DNA of 64,000 bases from Tenebrio molitor (Eukaryota > Arthropoda > Insecta > Coleoptera > Tenebrionidae), in assembly GCF_963966145.1 (NCBI RefSeq), contig NC_091055.1, positions 11,284,001 through 11,348,000 of the forward strand, given 5' to 3'. The position numbers and the translations under genes were made by a program. The notes below the pieces were generated by a model. That model saw only the letters and a list, made by a program, of their open reading frames with translations. It was not told where the DNA came from and did no database searches. This document shows, piece after piece, positions 27,001-39,380 of this stretch. Within the stretch, counting starts at the first letter, position 1. Each line of letters opens with the position of its first letter.

Positions 27001-28209
27001 ATTTTCTATGGATTTATTTTATTGGGCCCTCTCATATACATACTCTTCTTGTTTTTTCGCGATCTTGACTCACGTCCAAATTGTTGGCAAACACAGCTGT
27101 AAGATTTTATCGCGAAACTGAAAACATTGTCGTACAACCTCTCGTCCTCTCGGCGAATTAATCACGCGGGTTGTAAAGTATTTTAATTCGATATTTAACA
27201 TCCCCGACCATAAATTTCAAACATCCCGTTTTATGGAGGCCCGTCCTACAATACACAAAAGACACGTAATAAAACGCAGCAACAAGCATTGCTGAAGAAA
27301 TGCAAAGGAAATGGGGAACAATCACACATGATGACGGTCGGTGGTCGACGGTCGGCGCTGTTGAAATAGGGTGTCTAAAGAGTCAGGGCGGGGGTGCACG
27401 AATGATAAATGGTCAGTCATACATACAGGCGTTTAGACCCGGACTCGTTTACAAATCCGGGAAAGGATTTAGTACGCTTTGGAGGTGCGAGCAGCCGTTT
27501 GATGTTAAACACCAACTCAAATCACCAACCAAATCCCTAACGTACAAACTTGCTTTTTTTGCACACGGAAAAACTTTAATATATGCATATTTCCTCGTAG
27601 ACCTGTCAGGTTTTATTTTAGAAAACAATATTTTATACCCGCTTCAAATTCTCGTACATCTTGATGAATTTATTCACGTCTACTTTCGTTCCGGACTGAT
27701 TTATACAATATACATTCATATTTTCGTTACACTAATTACACACTTTCATGCGATTTACTAATCGGTAAGATCACAAATTACGTCCAAACATGATAAATTT
27801 AAAAAATATATTAGCTTAGAAGGATTCGAAAAATTACAAATTCAATTCTCAACGAATTTTATTTTTTTTTTCACTTATTCTGAATTAAAAATATACTTTC
27901 AGATTAACGTCTGTCTAAAATAGAAATATTAAAGTAATATCAACAAGAAGTTATTCCCTAGGATTAGAACTTTTAGGGAAATTACGTTTTTTAAGTTGAC
28001 TACAATTTTCAAAAGTAATTTTGAATGCTTAAGGTTGTTTACTCATTGATGTTGACGGTTGACGTATTCTGTCAACTATCAACTGAGAGATTCTTTGTGC
28101 AAGTCCAATTTAAAAAAAATTAATCAATTTAATAATTCCAGAATGGCGAGCCCTTCGATTTTTATCATTTTATGGTACCTAATTATGAGTAAAGTTTAAT
28201 AATAGTTAA
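24036..28209. other. Gene-poor stretch with CpG-richer patches
   Basis: No exon series could be built. 24.2-24.8 kb and 25.3-26.7 kb are richer in CpG than the surrounding sequence. Overlapping open frames there (up to 164 codons on the plus strand at 24495-24989) lack domains and appear on both strands, so I read them as chance. Upstream exons of the RNF220 gene could be hidden here, but I found none. Confidence 0.4.
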
Positions 28210-29083
28210 TACCGGGCGATCAAAAATTAAAAAAATCGAGAAGGCCGTGATTAATACACTTCAGTTACGAACACGTAAACATTTAATTCAAATGTCATTA
28301 CAATGGTAATTGTCATTATTAATTATTGACTATTAAAATATGTTCACTTTAGAGCAAAAAAATTTCATTGTGTAGTGTTACTTCAGAAATGGAGAATGAC
28401 TTGAGAACGGCGAATGGTCCTATTCGACACCTCGAGTTTTTGATTAATTTCAACAAAAGTTTCCGGACTTTGAAGGCACAACAACAAGCCCCCAGAAAGT
28501 CTACAAATGCGTAAAAATGTTTTTGGAAACAGGTAGTGTTCTGCGCAAAAAAGGCACTAGACGACTGACAAAAAGAACAGCTGAAAATATTGAAGAGGTT
28601 GAACAAAGAATTGCAGAGACCCCAAATAAATCCATCCGGAGATTAACCCAAGAAACTAACCTATCATTTGGTACAGTTCAGCTTATCCTTTAAAAAGATT
28701 TGCACTTTCTTTCCTATCGTGTGTCTGTTGTGATTTCCTATCGTGTGTCTGTTGTGCATGAAATTAAACCCCTTGACAATAAGAGCCCCCATAACATAAC
28801 CTTCCTGAATATTGATCGTTGGATCGATTTATAAACAAGCTGCGTGCTCACCGTTGAATAAAGGCGCGGGAGTTTAAATCTCATTGTTTCATTGCACTAG
28901 CTGAGGAAATTACAGCCGACAGGTCACACATAATTCACACCTTTATGAAAATCAAGATTTCAACGTTCTCAAAATCACTAACCTAACTTTTAAGACTGAT
29001 ATCTGATAATTGAAATCTTAACGAATTGCCAACTGAAATCTTTGGTCACAGCCAATTCTAATTTTTTTTTCGAACTCACGGTA
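28210..29083 (+). mobile_element. Decayed DNA transposon with transposase helix-turn-helix remnants, copy 2
   Basis: Sister of the element at 8.93 kb, in the same orientation, with the same ends (TACCGGGCGATCAAAAATTA at the left; TTGCCAACTGAAATC near the right). The transposase frame starts at about 28339 (MFTLEQ) and is broken by several stops. It keeps the FQQKFPDF block and then a second helix-turn-helix region with GSVLRKKGTRRLTKRT and NKSIRRLTQETNLSFGTVQ, typical of the paired-like DNA-binding part of insect mariner-like transposases. The DDE domain is absent, so it cannot mobilise itself. Confidence 0.85.
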
Positions 29084-32000
29084 CAAGCGCTGACAACCTA
29101 AATTTTTGACATGGTTACGATATCTTTAGTTTGTCACCAGAAACCACACAGCCTCCAACCTAACCAAATTTATGGCAACCTAGTAACGAATATCCCTAAA
29201 TCCTAGGGAGTAATTTCTTGTTGACAAATCTATATAATGTGTTTAGGAAACTTCACTACTATTGAATCTGGCTGTACTTGCGTCAAATCAAACCTAAATG
29301 GTCTTTGAGGTTATGTTATCTTTGTATCTCCAGCTTTCTCAAAAATGTTATACTTCTTTAATTCTGGACTAATTTATTTTCGCTCTAAGCAATATTTATA
29401 CACGGCTTGTTTTTCTGTAGTAGAAAGCGAAATTCGTCTTATTTTCCATAATCACAATTTTTGAATTTTGAAAAAAATGGGGGTAATAGCCAAAGTGACA
29501 GTAGGTGATATTACATCTGGATTTTTCTTGAAACTATTTCATCAGATCACAAACAGCTTTACATGAAAATTTAGAAGCAGGCGAAATCTAAGCAAACAGA
29601 ATTTTTCCAAATATTTATACAGGATTGTTATACAAATGTTTCTAGCATCGTAGTTGGTTGTATAGATTTGCCGCTTCTTCTAAATTAGTAAATTTTACAT
29701 ATGACAGCTTACACTTGTCACTTTGCGGTTTACGTTGTTCAGCATTTATCAAAGTGTTAATTAAAGTATCCTGAATTACCTAAGGCAGCAAAAGAGGTTT
29801 CTTCAAGACCATCTCGTGTAGGACATTAGTTACTTTCGTGAGTACGCCTAAACATAAACACATTTTTACTTTAGCAACAACGAAAATTGTTTATTTCCTG
29901 AAACGGGAGCAATATTTCTTTTAATGTCTAATTATCAAAATGCAACGTATGTTCCATTTCAATAATAATTAATTTGACAACACTAGGTACATTGTTTAGG
30001 TACTACGTGTACATTTTTGTTATTTTCAATAAAATTTTCATCGATCGAACAAGAACTTTGAAACTTAACAAAATAAGAATATATGATATCAAATCCATTC
30101 CTATCCCTATAGATAAATAAATAAACCTGTTATGATTTAAAAGCCCCTTGTTTTTAGGCAACCAAGTAATCACATCAATAATTTCGTTTACTATGTGTTG
30201 TAGGCGGCAAATCCGCAGCACATTACGATGTGACAAACATTTATAATAATGCAGTACTTTGTAGTGTGTTCTTGCTTGAAAGCAATTTTGTAGTTTCTAA
30301 TGTTGTCTAGATGGAGTTATTTCTTGATATAGATCGTGTATTCCGTAACGTGGTCTGATAATTTCGAAATCAGATAATACACCATCAGTGATGCAAGTTT
30401 GATGGGAACAAATTACACGTCTAAGTGTTGTAACATATGCATGGTTAATATAAATGTAATATCGAATCCGCCATATGTTACGATCTTAAACCTGTCAAAT
30501 AGCTTTTTGTTAGTCAGATTAAACATAATCTGTACGGAATAAAAACACAACAGGTGGATTTATTCAGTAGTCTAATCTAAATTAAGTCAAATTAGTTATT
30601 AGCGCGATCATTAGAGCTTGTCAAAGCATGTTTATGAATTGAACCCACTTGACGGAACAATCACGAGATAAGCGTTTTTATGTGCTTATAATTTTTTAAT
30701 ACGATCGGGAATTCGTCCTAATCGAGGTCATCTCCTGATATGTTTATGTTAATGACTATAGTTTAGGGATAAATTCGAAATTAATAGCTTTATATACCTA
30801 CCCCATGTCCAGCCGCATCAAAACTTTGTTAATATCTTGTTTTGCGGACAGCACGCTGGGCGTGATGCGAAAATAAATCAACTCAGTTTCCTTTATTCAA
30901 TACGTCGTCCTAGCCCAGAAGCGCATTTCTCAACACCGATCAACACGCAACTATACGGGGTGTCCCCAAAACGAAACCCTCGCGACCAAAAATTAACAAC
31001 TTGTTATTTCATCATCTAGAATCGTGCTTCAGGACCAGTCTGTACAAGTCGCGTTTTTCTCCCGAGAAATATAATAAATGGTGATAATCCTGCAGGACTG
31101 GTAATTGAATCAAAAAAGGTGTCTGCAGTTTTTTCTTATTTTATTAAACGTATAGTGGTGTCGACATTCTCAGTTCTGAGTAGACGAGTTTATTGGTATG
31201 TGCTCCATCAATAAAATTAATATAAGAACAGCTTGAATGCACCAGTTTTTACAGATGCATCTCTGAAAACTGATACGGCTGCTCATAAAACAAAACTATA
31301 AACAAGTCGAGTGAATGACAGCTGTCAACTGTCATCGGTACATGTTCGTCTCGTTGGACGAATACCTGGCGGGTAAATAATTTTCTTGGAGATGGGGTAA
31401 AAATTAGGTTGTTGAACGTGTTAACATGAAAGGTGCGATAATGGGGGCTTGTGTACGGTGGCACAACTGTCTGTCAATAACGCGATTAGCCTGCTGACAC
31501 CATATGTTACTAAATGCATACCTGCGAACGCAGGAAGCAATTTGTAGGAATATCTATCTTGTTCAAAAAGCACTAAACACAAATTCATGCGGTCAACACT
31601 ACTTGATACTTCATCGGAAGCGCCGGAAAAAGGGTTGATCTGTGTTCGCTGACAGGTGTCAGTGGCGCGAATCTATCGGAATTTATTCGTCAATCGGTGG
31701 GATTTAAAGCGTGACGAGCAATTATCTCTTCGGTGGATACAAACGGCGGCGTAAAATCTCGTAAGGGGGAGTTTTGTGGTAAACGATGGGATAAAAATAA
31801 TGTGCGTTTCGTCATAAATCGCGTGGGGCATCCAGCTATCCACAGGTAATGGTATTGTGTCGCCGACGACGGTATAAGAACATAAGCTTTCATAAGGGCG
31901 ACACACGCTCTTAAATAATATGGCAGTTCGCAGCGAGGGGCATTTTATGAAGATATTAATTTTCAAATTGTCGAGTAGTGTTACAGTTATTATACTTACA

Positions 32001-33568
32001 AAGTAATAACTGGCTGTAAGATTACGAAAAGGCTGTAGAGCGCCTAAATTAATTAATTAAATCTGTTATAAACACTAAGTGGGCCAGCGAGCATTTAACA
32101 ACAGTCGTTTGAAATTGTCTGTCTAAAGGCACGGATATAATCTAAACTTCTAAGGCCTCTCGCGAACTTCCCTCCACTCGAAACTCTTATTAAAATCGTT
32201 ATTGTTTATTAGCGTTCCTTTTATTTCTAACGAGCCCTTTTAAATCGGAAGTCAGACAAGGTAGTTTAATTGCACCCTAACCGGTCATCAAATTCTCACC
32301 TAATTAAAAACCAATTATACCAGCTTATTTTTAATCTGCACAGGTCAACGAACCAACTGCTTGATCTGCTGACGACTTTCTTTTCCGAATGACCAAGTGT
32401 CATCAGTTTTTTAATTTATAAAAAAAAGTATAAAAATTAAAATGTGCCTGATGAAACAAGAATTTACTCTAATGTGAATAAATGTTGGAAAAAGTAAAGT
32501 TTCATTTTTAGGAAATCACAACAGGGACAAAGAAGTATGTATGTGAGTTCGTCATTTATTAAAAGCAATTAAAAAAAATTGTTTTCACATAACAATGAAC
32601 GAAAAAAAAAAATCGAAATGGCAATTACATACTTTTATTGGCAGATAATAATCCATACACTCAATCATTCATTCAATAATCATCATTCGATCAGTGAAGC
32701 TAAGCAATGTCGACTGCACAGCATTTTTTATAAAAATTGGGCTTTCCACTGGTATATTAATCATTTCAAAAACTTAATAACTCAGGAAGATACGAGAGTA
32801 CAAAATTTGTACCGTTTTTTTCGGCCCACTGTGTACATAAATAAAAAAAAATAGATACGTAAATTTGTATAATATAATAAATAAATAAAGTAGAGTTAAT
32901 CAATATCAACCGAGTAAATAAAAAATAAGACTGGCAGCTACTCGTCTAGTACTTTCTGTTTTATGTGGTTGGCAGCTTTGACGTAAATTTGTCCGTTACG
33001 GTTACAAACAACATATGCAAACAACCAATTTTGTACAGGTACAGTTGCGTTTTATTAGCGTACAAAATATGTAGGTGCTTCTGATTTCACGCATAATCTC
33101 ATTTGACATTTTAGATACTTGACACACTTTGATAGCGTTAACCTCAATTCGATTTCCCCCAAAATACAACTTAGATCGCACGATTTTGGAAACTGCCCAA
33201 GGGAATGGACTGACAGTAGTGACCACAAGTTGGTGTAGATAAAAAAATTATGCATTACAACAAAATGGACAGAGCAATTTTGTAAAAAACACGTACAACA
33301 TGACAATTTTTCGCTGTCAAATTTTGTAAAAAATACTCTTTCTAACCCAATCGGCAGCATCGAATTGTTGCCTGTAAGAAAATATTGAATCTTCAGATCT
33401 CCTAGAGAATATGGAAAATCACTAGTTGTTTTAGACAGTCACTGTAACGTGTTGGACTGGTAGTAATTATAGAGATTGGCATGGTCAACAGTACATTATA
33501 TTATTTATATTGTGAAGTGAATATAACACGAACAATATGAAATGAACAAAATAAAGCACCTATGTATT
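29084..33568. other. AT-rich gene-poor stretch, nothing certain
   Basis: No supportable gene. 30.8-32.3 kb is slightly richer in CpG. Open frames are all below 100 codons and unremarkable. Confidence 0.45.
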
Positions 33569-33655
33569 TAACGGGTGCTTTTTTTAAATTTGGCTTTTAA
33601 ATCTTACGCTTTTACACGAGCGGTGCCAACTTCGACGCCAAATTTGAAAAAACAC
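33569..33655. mobile_element. Fold-back element family C, deleted copy
   Basis: Under 90 bp. The left arm ACGGGTGCTTTTTTTAAATT and the right arm, which contains GCCAACTTCGACGCCAAATT, match the ends of the 20.5-kb and 15.25-kb elements. Almost all of the interior is gone. Confidence 0.6.
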
Positions 33656-33957
33656 CTTTATAAACATACGTATGATAATAATGAAGTAGGTACGAAGATG
33701 GGTATAAAAAGGAATATCTGCTGCAATTAGCTCTGACGTTTGGAACTGCACGATTTCTACTTTTTTACACAAATGTCGATTTGCTTGGAACTTTTTATTA
33801 CAAGAATGTTTTGCAAAACTCTGTCTGCTGGCACATTATTGGATGATGGACCAGTCAAAGTGAGATCAAATCGATTAACCCACTTTAACTAAGTTGGTGA
33901 TTTTGTAAAACAACTGGTGAAAGTAAGTAACAGTTCGACTGATGGTCGAGGTGAACG

Positions 33958-33990
33958 TATAAAATAGCTAGGGAGAGTGTAGAGTCACCG
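33958..33990 (+). promoter_or_regulatory. TATA-type core promoter candidate
   Basis: TATAAAATAG at 33958-33967 is a canonical TATA box. A TCA-type initiator occurs about 28 bases downstream, near 33986. GC and CpG content rise sharply just after it (34.05-34.5 kb), as in a 5' leader. It could serve the small signal-peptide ORF at 34587 or the RNF220 gene. Confidence 0.5.
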
Positions 33991-34586
33991 ATTTCGCACT
34001 TTCACCGTAACATCGCATCTAAAACTAGAACTTCTTGGACACTTACACTACTCTTGATTGTTCAGCGAGGTTGGGGCACCGAATCGTGTTGGTCTTTCGG
34101 GGTGTTTTGGATCGTTCGATCGTCGGCGCGAGGGTGCGGGTCGGAATTAGTCGAGCTTAGAGACGAATTAGAAGAATCGATGCGCATTTGAAAGTGTAAA
34201 TCAAAGCCGGCGTTAGAGAGGATCGGCTCGAGGAGGCGAGCCGGGTCGGTGTCTCGGGGCAGGTTGGGCGAGGCCTCGGTGTAAATTCAGCGCAACGTGA
34301 TGACTTAAGCTCATTTCATCCCCTTTTAGCCGGTGCTGATTTACGTTTGGGGTACACACGGGCACGGGTCTAGTCGGGCAATTAACAAGGTTAGCCCGGC
34401 TAATCCCATGAATGATGTGCGCCTCTGACGGATCGGCGAACTCCGGCAAGCGCGACGCCGATGCCCGCAGGTGCGGCGACATGCGGGCCCCGGCCCTTTC
34501 TGAGCGCCAAATCCGCCAATCTGCCCCCTGTGACTATTAACATGACAAATGCTAATATATTTCACGGCTTTCGTCGGATCACGCAG

Positions 34587-34742
34587 ATGAAACTGATATA
34601 TTTTTGTATCTTAGTTTTCTTTGTTTTTGCCTGCTTAGAGGCGCAGCGTCGCGACGCTGCCCCCACACGCACCGACGACCTCGTCGCGACCGGCCCGATC
34701 CTCGCCCCACACTCAAAAACAACACTTCCCCACATTTCTTAA
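34587..34742 (+). CDS. Possible small secreted peptide
   Basis: A 51-codon frame beginning MKLIYFCILVFFVFACLEA has a textbook signal peptide: one lysine, a run of hydrophobic residues, and a small-residue cleavage site before Gln. About 32 residues follow, rich in Arg, Asp and Thr, with no cysteine pairs. It lies about 600 bases downstream of the TATA box at 33958. Two in-frame upstream ATGs give longer versions without improving the signal. I do not recognise a family. The pyrimidine-rich stretch inside it ends in TTAG, so the segment could instead be the end of an intron. Confidence 0.35.
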   Translation: MKLIYFCILVFFVFACLEAQRRDAAPTRTDDLVATGPILAPHSKTTLPHIS

Positions 34743-34856
34743 AATCCCAAACGATCCAAAACTACCAAAAACACTTCAAAACTGACAAAATAAAACATTA
34801 CCAAACTTCATCTTCGTTTGTTGCTGTTGCTACATCGTTATCCGTTCTTTTTCTAG

Positions 34857-36411
34857 ATATAGCTCTTAATAAGAAAAAACGGGACCCTTCGTGCTGCCCA
34901 ATTTGCGGTATGACCATTTCACCAGGAGAACTGGAGGCTCATCTAGGACAAGAACTGGAGGTGTTGTGTAAAATTAGCGGAACTGGATTAGCTGCCACCA
35001 GAAAACGACGACAGGAACCTGGACGTCCACCTGCTCTTCCAGGTGACAGCGGTCCCGAGGGACGCTGGGAGGTTAGTAAAGTCTTAACTTTTAAAGTGGG
35101 AACAAACTAACAAAGCTTGTCTTAAGCGGTTACAAACAACAAACACAAAATTGAACAATTCTCTGTTATATTTGTTTTCGTTCTGTGGATAAAACTTTGA
35201 ATACTTTTTTCCAAACTACGAAATTATTTAAAACGATCTTTCATTTCGACGAAATGTCCATGAAGGTTGTGCTTTTCGGACGAATTAGTCGAAATGTCAG
35301 TTACCCATCAATAATAGTTAGTTAAACTAATAGAGGGCGCTTGTCATGTTTTTCTAAAATTTTTAATGGGGTACAGTTGGTGTCTTTATAACTTTTTATT
35401 ATTTATTGAACTCTCATTGTTTGTTGTACTAGATTCGAGTGTTGTTTTTTAGACGTTCCAAAGGATAAAGTCCAACCGTCAGGGTCGTCTCCGGATGAAG
35501 ACCCGGAAACGGAAAGTGGACGACGGGTGCATGATATGCGTGGGTCGAATGCACCGAACCCCCGAAGAGCTCAACATGCACGTGGAGCAATGCAGAAAGG
35601 TGAGTTTAATTTGTCGTCGACTTGGCGGTCAACTCCCAATTCGTCAGAACTCGGTGAACGACGAAGACGAGACCGTGGACGTGGAGGGTGATTCTGAGCT
35701 AGAAGAGTGGGCCGAGCACCAGCGACGAACCTCGACTTCGGTGTCGACCGCGGCGAGCGGCAACACTATCGGAAGCAGCACCGGCCGGGTGACCGATAAC
35801 GACAACGACAACGACGACGTGATCGTCGACGGAGACGAGCCGGAGGAGTGTTCGTTCGGGCCGTCCCAATACACCGACAGCGACGTCGTCATCAAGACGA
35901 CGCAAGACAAGACCAGCAAAAAAGAAGGCGTCCAATCGCAAGTCGCCACCGTCAACTCGAGCGGGGATGTGCAGGTGACGATGGACGTCATCGTCGAGAG
36001 CGACAGCAACGTGAGCACGTCGGATGCGGAACCCACCAGCAGGACGCAGATGCTCGAGGAGCTGAGGAACAGAATTCGACCGCTGACGGCGGAGAATTCG
36101 GGGGAGACGGCTACCAGCACCGAAACCGAAGACTACAAGTGTTTGATATGTTTGGTGAGATTTGCGCGATCGTATCGTCGATAATTGCTGATTATGCGAG
36201 TTTGTTTAGGAGCACTACAAGAAACCGGTTATTTCTACCGTGTGTTGGCATGTACACTGCGAGGACTGCTGGTTGCATGCCTTAGTGAGTAGACGACGAA
36301 AAAGAGCTATCAAGACGAATTTTACCGATTTTGTTGCAGGGTAGTAAAAATATCTGCCCTCAGTGCAGTATGATCACCGCACCGACAGACCTCAGACGTA
36401 TCTTCATGTAA
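34857..36411 (+). CDS. Rnf220: E3 ubiquitin-protein ligase RNF220-like, C-terminal 337 residues
   Basis: Exons are 34857-35071, 35453-35599, 35648-36154, 36210-36284 and 36340-36411, with consistent phases and 338 codons including the stop. The first exon opens with two bases of a split codon, so at least one upstream exon exists that I could not find. Domains in order: a C2HC-type zinc-finger-like block (CCPICGMTISPGELEAHLGQ), the conserved TFQRIKSNRQGRLRMKTRKR segment, a second C-x2-C...H-x4-C block, an acidic linker of about 150 residues, and a C3HC4 RING (CLIC, CWHVHCEDCW, CPQC) ending LRRIFM. This order and the very C-terminal RING match vertebrate RNF220, which ubiquitinates transcription regulators such as Sin3B. 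The 48-base intron 35600-35647 is a multiple of three with no stop. AATAAA is at about 37018. Confidence 0.9.
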
Positions 36412-37435
36412 TGTGTTGGAAGGCGACCCACACTTGTACGCATTTATGTAACGCACCGTACTTTATAATGCACTATTACTTAGCTTAGCTGAATATTCGA
36501 CGTATTCAGAAACCAGCCTTTCTAATCCTTACCAACATATCCCGGACTCGACTTTCTCTAGTTTTAGGATTTGTTTGTGATATTTTTTTGATTTGTCACT
36601 TCTGGTTTATGTTTTAGTCCCACTACTCCCATTTTCAGAATTTTAAGCGACTTAGGAATGTGTCATTTTGTTTTGTTTTTGTTGTTGTTATTAATTTTAA
36701 TATGATTTTATTTTTTGATCGCCATTCGATATTATATAATAGATACTTGTGGAAATTAGGCATTATTTTATAAATGCTATACTAAATGTTGGTGGTGATT
36801 ATAAACATTTGCGAACGGTTCATTTGTATTCCTATTGTTGCAACCAATGTTGTTAACAATTTAAATATTTTGTTCGAAACTACCATAACGTTACTTTTGT
36901 TAGAGGTGTTAAACCGTAATGTTAAAATTAAAATATTTATGTTACTACTAATAAATATATATTTAAAAATTTGTATAATATGTCTATGTACATTATCTGT
37001 AGATATCTTTACGTATAAATAAATAAATGTCATCGCTAATCTCGCCTTTCATTTATTTTCCACTCGAGCGTACCATACCCTAAAAAGAATAATATTTGAA
37101 TAATTCGTCCATTAATTCTAAAGAAAAACCACCGCGACCAGATGCGCGACATCTACATATTCATGGACGAATTACTCTCGATATTTGAAATCTACACTGA
37201 AGTTTGAACATATTTTATCTACTCTTTTCGAATTATTTCATATTTTAATTGAGGTAGTAATAAAAATAATATTAAATTAATAACATATTTTAAAAACAAC
37301 AGAAAGCCGTAATGAAACGAAAGTACAGCATTCGTGCCGATTAAAGAGGTACCTTATTGGTTCGTAGAGGAGAGTGCCATCTAGCGATCTAACGTGACAT
37401 AATTGGAAGCTTCGATTTAAATGAAATGTAGATAA

Positions 37436-37822
37436 CACGACCTGCTGTATTATAACCGGCCTGTTCAAAAGTGTAATTTGAGTGATCCCCGCAGAGCGCT
37501 AGTGTACGGGCGCTTTTTGGGGATATTATTCATCTTAAGTTTTTGTCACCGAGAGTTTTTCTCGTTCAAATGACATTCGAATTTAAAATCAAAAACACAA
37601 AAATCCAATTGTATTCAGTATTGTTTTAGAAAGAAAATATGAACTTACTGTGCTCAATCTTAACTCTAAAATCATGTCTAAACCTATTTTTCCGCATTTT
37701 TATTCTTCAGAAGCGCCCGTACTGTGACGCCCTCATCGGCGAAAATTGGCTCTTTCTCGGAAACATTTTCTCAATGCTTTTTTAATGAAATGAACAGGCC
37801 GGTTATTATACAGCAGGTCGTG
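37436..37822. mobile_element. MITE with 8-bp target duplication (hAT- or P-like)
   Basis: 387 bp bounded by a terminal inverted repeat of about 31 bases starting CACGACCTGCTGTATTATAA, with one mismatch between the ends. It is flanked by a perfect 8-bp direct repeat GTAGATAA (37428-37435 and 37823-37830). A subterminal inverted block (GCGCTAGTGTACGGGCGCTT against AAGCGCCCGTACTGTG) adds to its fold-back character. No coding capacity. An 8-bp duplication points to the hAT or P superfamilies. Confidence 0.92.
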
Positions 37823-37908
37823 GTAGATAACAATTCTGCAAGCTGGAAGAATCATATCCTTTGTGAACAAATTGTACAGAACCCTTTAGAATCTCCACTT
37901 TGATTCTG

Positions 37909-38060
37909 CACGACCTGTTCAAAAGTGTAGTTTGGGTGATCCCCGCAGAGCGCTAGTAAATAGGCGCTTTTGTACTTTTTGAGAATATTATTCATCATCA
38001 TCATCGAGAATTTTTCTTTTTCAAATGAAATTTTGAATTTGAAGTCAAAAAAATATCAGG
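37909..38060. mobile_element. Partial second copy of the 37.4-kb MITE family
   Basis: From CACGACCTG the sequence runs straight into TTCAAAAGTGTAG and then GATCCCCGCAGAGCGCTAG, which match the interior of the complete element 87 bases upstream of it. Relative to that element, 19 bases between two CCTG repeats are missing from the terminus. No right-hand end was found, so the copy is truncated or continues into diverged sequence. Confidence 0.75.
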
Positions 38061-38069
38061 TGATGCTGC

Positions 38070-38462
38070 ATGCGGTTGGACGAAGGTGGGGTTAAAATGC
38101 CAGTTGTAATGGAGTTTCGTGTAGCAATTGTTCCAGAAATACTCCCTGACTTCGAAGATGAAGACGAGCAAATGCATGAAATGAATGAATTTGTATTTTG
38201 GCAAATGCCAAATGATCCTGATGATGATGATGATGATAACCCTGAAAAACAAGAGGAATTCATGAACTCTGACGAATTCAGCTCATTTATACCGATCGAT
38301 CTAGATCAAAAGGGTCCGTCTATATTCACAAAAAGACCAAAAAGAGTAAAACAGAAAACAGTAAACTTCCATTGCATCGTGGACTATCCCTACTGGGGAC
38401 ACCACGTTAAAAAAAAAACGCGCCCTATTGCTCTACCCCTGTGGTGGTGTGGAAAAGAGTAA
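38070..38462 (+). CDS. Hypothetical acidic ORF of 130 codons
   Basis: An open frame next to, and perhaps inside, the partial MITE. It encodes an acidic middle with a run of six aspartates at 38219-38236 produced by a GAT trinucleotide repeat, then a basic patch (FTKRPKRVKQKT) and an aromatic stretch (VDYPYWGHH). No domain is recognised and no splice structure is evident. Part of the openness comes from the GAT repeat, which also opens the antisense frame. It may be a remnant of an element-encoded protein or chance. Confidence 0.25.
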   Translation: MRLDEGGVKMPVVMEFRVAIVPEILPDFEDEDEQMHEMNEFVFWQMPNDPDDDDDDNPEKQEEFMNSDEFSSFIPIDLDQKGPSIFTKRPKRVKQKTVNFHCIVDYPYWGHHVKKKTRPIALPLWWCGKE

Positions 38463-38989
38463 AAAGTACAAAAATAATAAAAATGCTCGATTTCGACACG
38501 CTGTAACTACGAAACTATTGATCTGTCAAAAAAACATAAAGAACAAAAACTATAGAGAATTGCATGCTCTACATTTTTTATAAAAACTTAGATAGACGCA
38601 TCTCGCACGGATAATGAAATAATCGCGAAAATGTGATTTTCCACCCCTATTCACCAATATGGCGGGGCGAGCGGCAACCCCCCCAAGGACGCAAACTCAG
38701 CAATATTAATAATATGCCTAATAGAAGATATCTGCCAAAAGTTTAAACTTTTCTGTATCTTTTGCAAGGTAAAGTCCCTATTGATTGGACTATTAGGTAT
38801 GTATGTATGTAGGTTTTAAAATTTTTATTTTTAAACGCCTTTAGCCGACTGACCCACCATTTTTTTTTCTCGTAAATTTACAAGCTTTCGATCGTTTCCT
38901 TTCAGGGTGACGATATGGGCAGTCGGGACAACCACTCTGTTTTTTTTTTTTTAATCAAAAAGTCGTCGCACATCTGGCGACCTCTCCTG

Positions 38990-39180
38990 GTTATTGACGA
39001 TTTTCATCTATGTCTTGATCTTCAACGACGCCTTGGTATTTATTTTTATCTTGGTCTCAATTTTCACGTGTGTCTTGATCCTCATCTTTAATCTCTATTT
39101 TCATCTTCGCCTCGATCTTCACACACAACTTAACGTTCATCTACGTCTTGATCTTCACCTTCATTCGTGTTTTTAGTAAA
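38990..39180. repeat. Degenerate short tandem repeat
   Basis: A motif like TTTTCATCTATGTCTTGATC recurs about five times with spacing of roughly 20 or 38 bases. The hydrophobic 60-codon frame over it follows from the T-rich repeat and is not a gene. Confidence 0.6.
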
Positions 39181-39380
39181 GATAACGATATTGTACGCAC
39201 TTAGCATAATCTGCTGAACAGATGCACACTTTCTTCTTTTAAAACTTTGGAAATTGCAACTGATGAAAAATTTAGATTTAAATATAATTCTGTTCATCAC
39301 AAACACTTCAGGTTTATCATACATCTACACCAAACCACACCTCTCAAAAATGTTATCTTTCAATTGTAAGACAAAAGTCC

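Noticed and set aside
37248..37272. TGAGGTAGTA, identical to the first ten bases of let-7 microRNA
   Set aside because: The following bases do not continue the let-7 sequence and no complementary arm for a hairpin is visible nearby. Chance match.
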